Source of the DNA: Liquorilactobacillus mali KCTC 3596 = DSM 20444
GTDB lineage: Bacteria; Bacillota; Bacilli; Lactobacillales; Lactobacillaceae
Direction: 5' to 3'
Assembly (NCBI RefSeq): GCF_000260415.1
Contig: NZ_BACP01000064.1
Span: 1-51,062 of the forward strand
DNA: 51,062 nt
Of this stretch, positions 51,036-51,062 are shown one piece after another. A model generated the notes under the pieces. The model was not told the origin of the DNA. It did no database searches and worked only from the letters and a program-made list of their open reading frames with translations. The stretch's first letter is position 1. Every line of letters begins with the position of its first letter. Made by a program: the position numbers and the translations under genes.

Positions 51036-51062
51036 AAAATAAACAAAAAAGCCATCTCAAAA

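Noticed and set aside
1-51062. CRISPR array, prophage, insertion sequence or transposase
   Set aside because: No regularly spaced repeats with spacers, no phage structural, integrase or transposase-like proteins; the repeats present are singly dispersed intergenic elements.

Overview
The window reads as chromosomal core DNA of a low-GC Gram-positive lactic acid bacterium of the family Lactobacillaceae (Lactobacillus in the old, broad sense). Support: a tmRNA whose tag reads AKNNNNSYALAA; strong AGGAGG-type ribosome sites with many GTG/TTG starts; GlnR-, PhoP-, Fur- and CcpA-type operators of the Firmicutes pattern; a T-box histidine operon of the HisZ/short-HisG type; and the acetyl (DapH) branch of diaminopimelate synthesis. 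The genus cannot be fixed by reading alone. I see no prophage, insertion sequence, CRISPR array, plasmid function or ordinary tRNA/rRNA gene.

Layout. 1-5.4 kb: GlnR-type amtB, a DnaQ-like exonuclease, murB and a CPA1 Na+/H+ antiporter. 5.6-9.8 kb: a DUF1361 membrane protein, then the cdaA-cdaR-glmM operon linking c-di-AMP to cell-wall precursor supply. 10-11.1 kb: a small membrane protein, a probable CcpA-controlled small RNA and an unknown 102-residue protein. 11.1-16.3 kb: Pho-boxed pstS-C-A-B-B-phoU. 16.4-19.3 kb: feoA-feoB plus a 51-residue Cys-rich FeoB partner. 19.3-25.3 kb: fba, DUF1836 protein, TrhA/hemolysin III, RNase H, flavodoxin-like oxidoreductase, a 60-residue protein, a universal stress protein and an L,D-transpeptidase. 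25.35-28.1 kb: ssrA and a two-component system. 28.3-34.5 kb: LTA-synthase-type sulfatase, RlmI-type methyltransferase, GlcU/RbsU-type sugar transporter and pgi. 34.6-45.3 kb: alpha/beta hydrolase, hisJ, a T-box leader, hisZGDBH-A-FIEC and a Gfo/Idh oxidoreductase. 45.5-51 kb: glycerol facilitator, CbpB-like c-di-AMP receptor with dapH and its deacetylase, an MscS channel and a DUF948/YtxH pair.

How it works together. Much of the window is nutrient sensing with its cognate uptake system: ammonium, phosphate, ferrous iron, sugar and histidine each carry a recognisable control element. A second theme is envelope and turgor: CdaA makes c-di-AMP, a CBS protein probably binds it, and GlmM, MurB, DapH and deacetylase, L,D-transpeptidase, LtaS-like enzyme, MscS and GlpF build or protect the envelope.

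Most unusual observations. (1) A family of about 100-130 bp intergenic elements, each a conserved body joined to a long terminator-like hairpin, occurs six times; five copies lie between convergent genes and the sixth ends the predicted small RNA. (2) That RNA has a consensus promoter with a cre site over its -10. (3) hisA is split by a one-base frame disruption inside an otherwise intact his operon. (4) The his T-box carries UGGA rather than the UGGG expected for tRNA-His.
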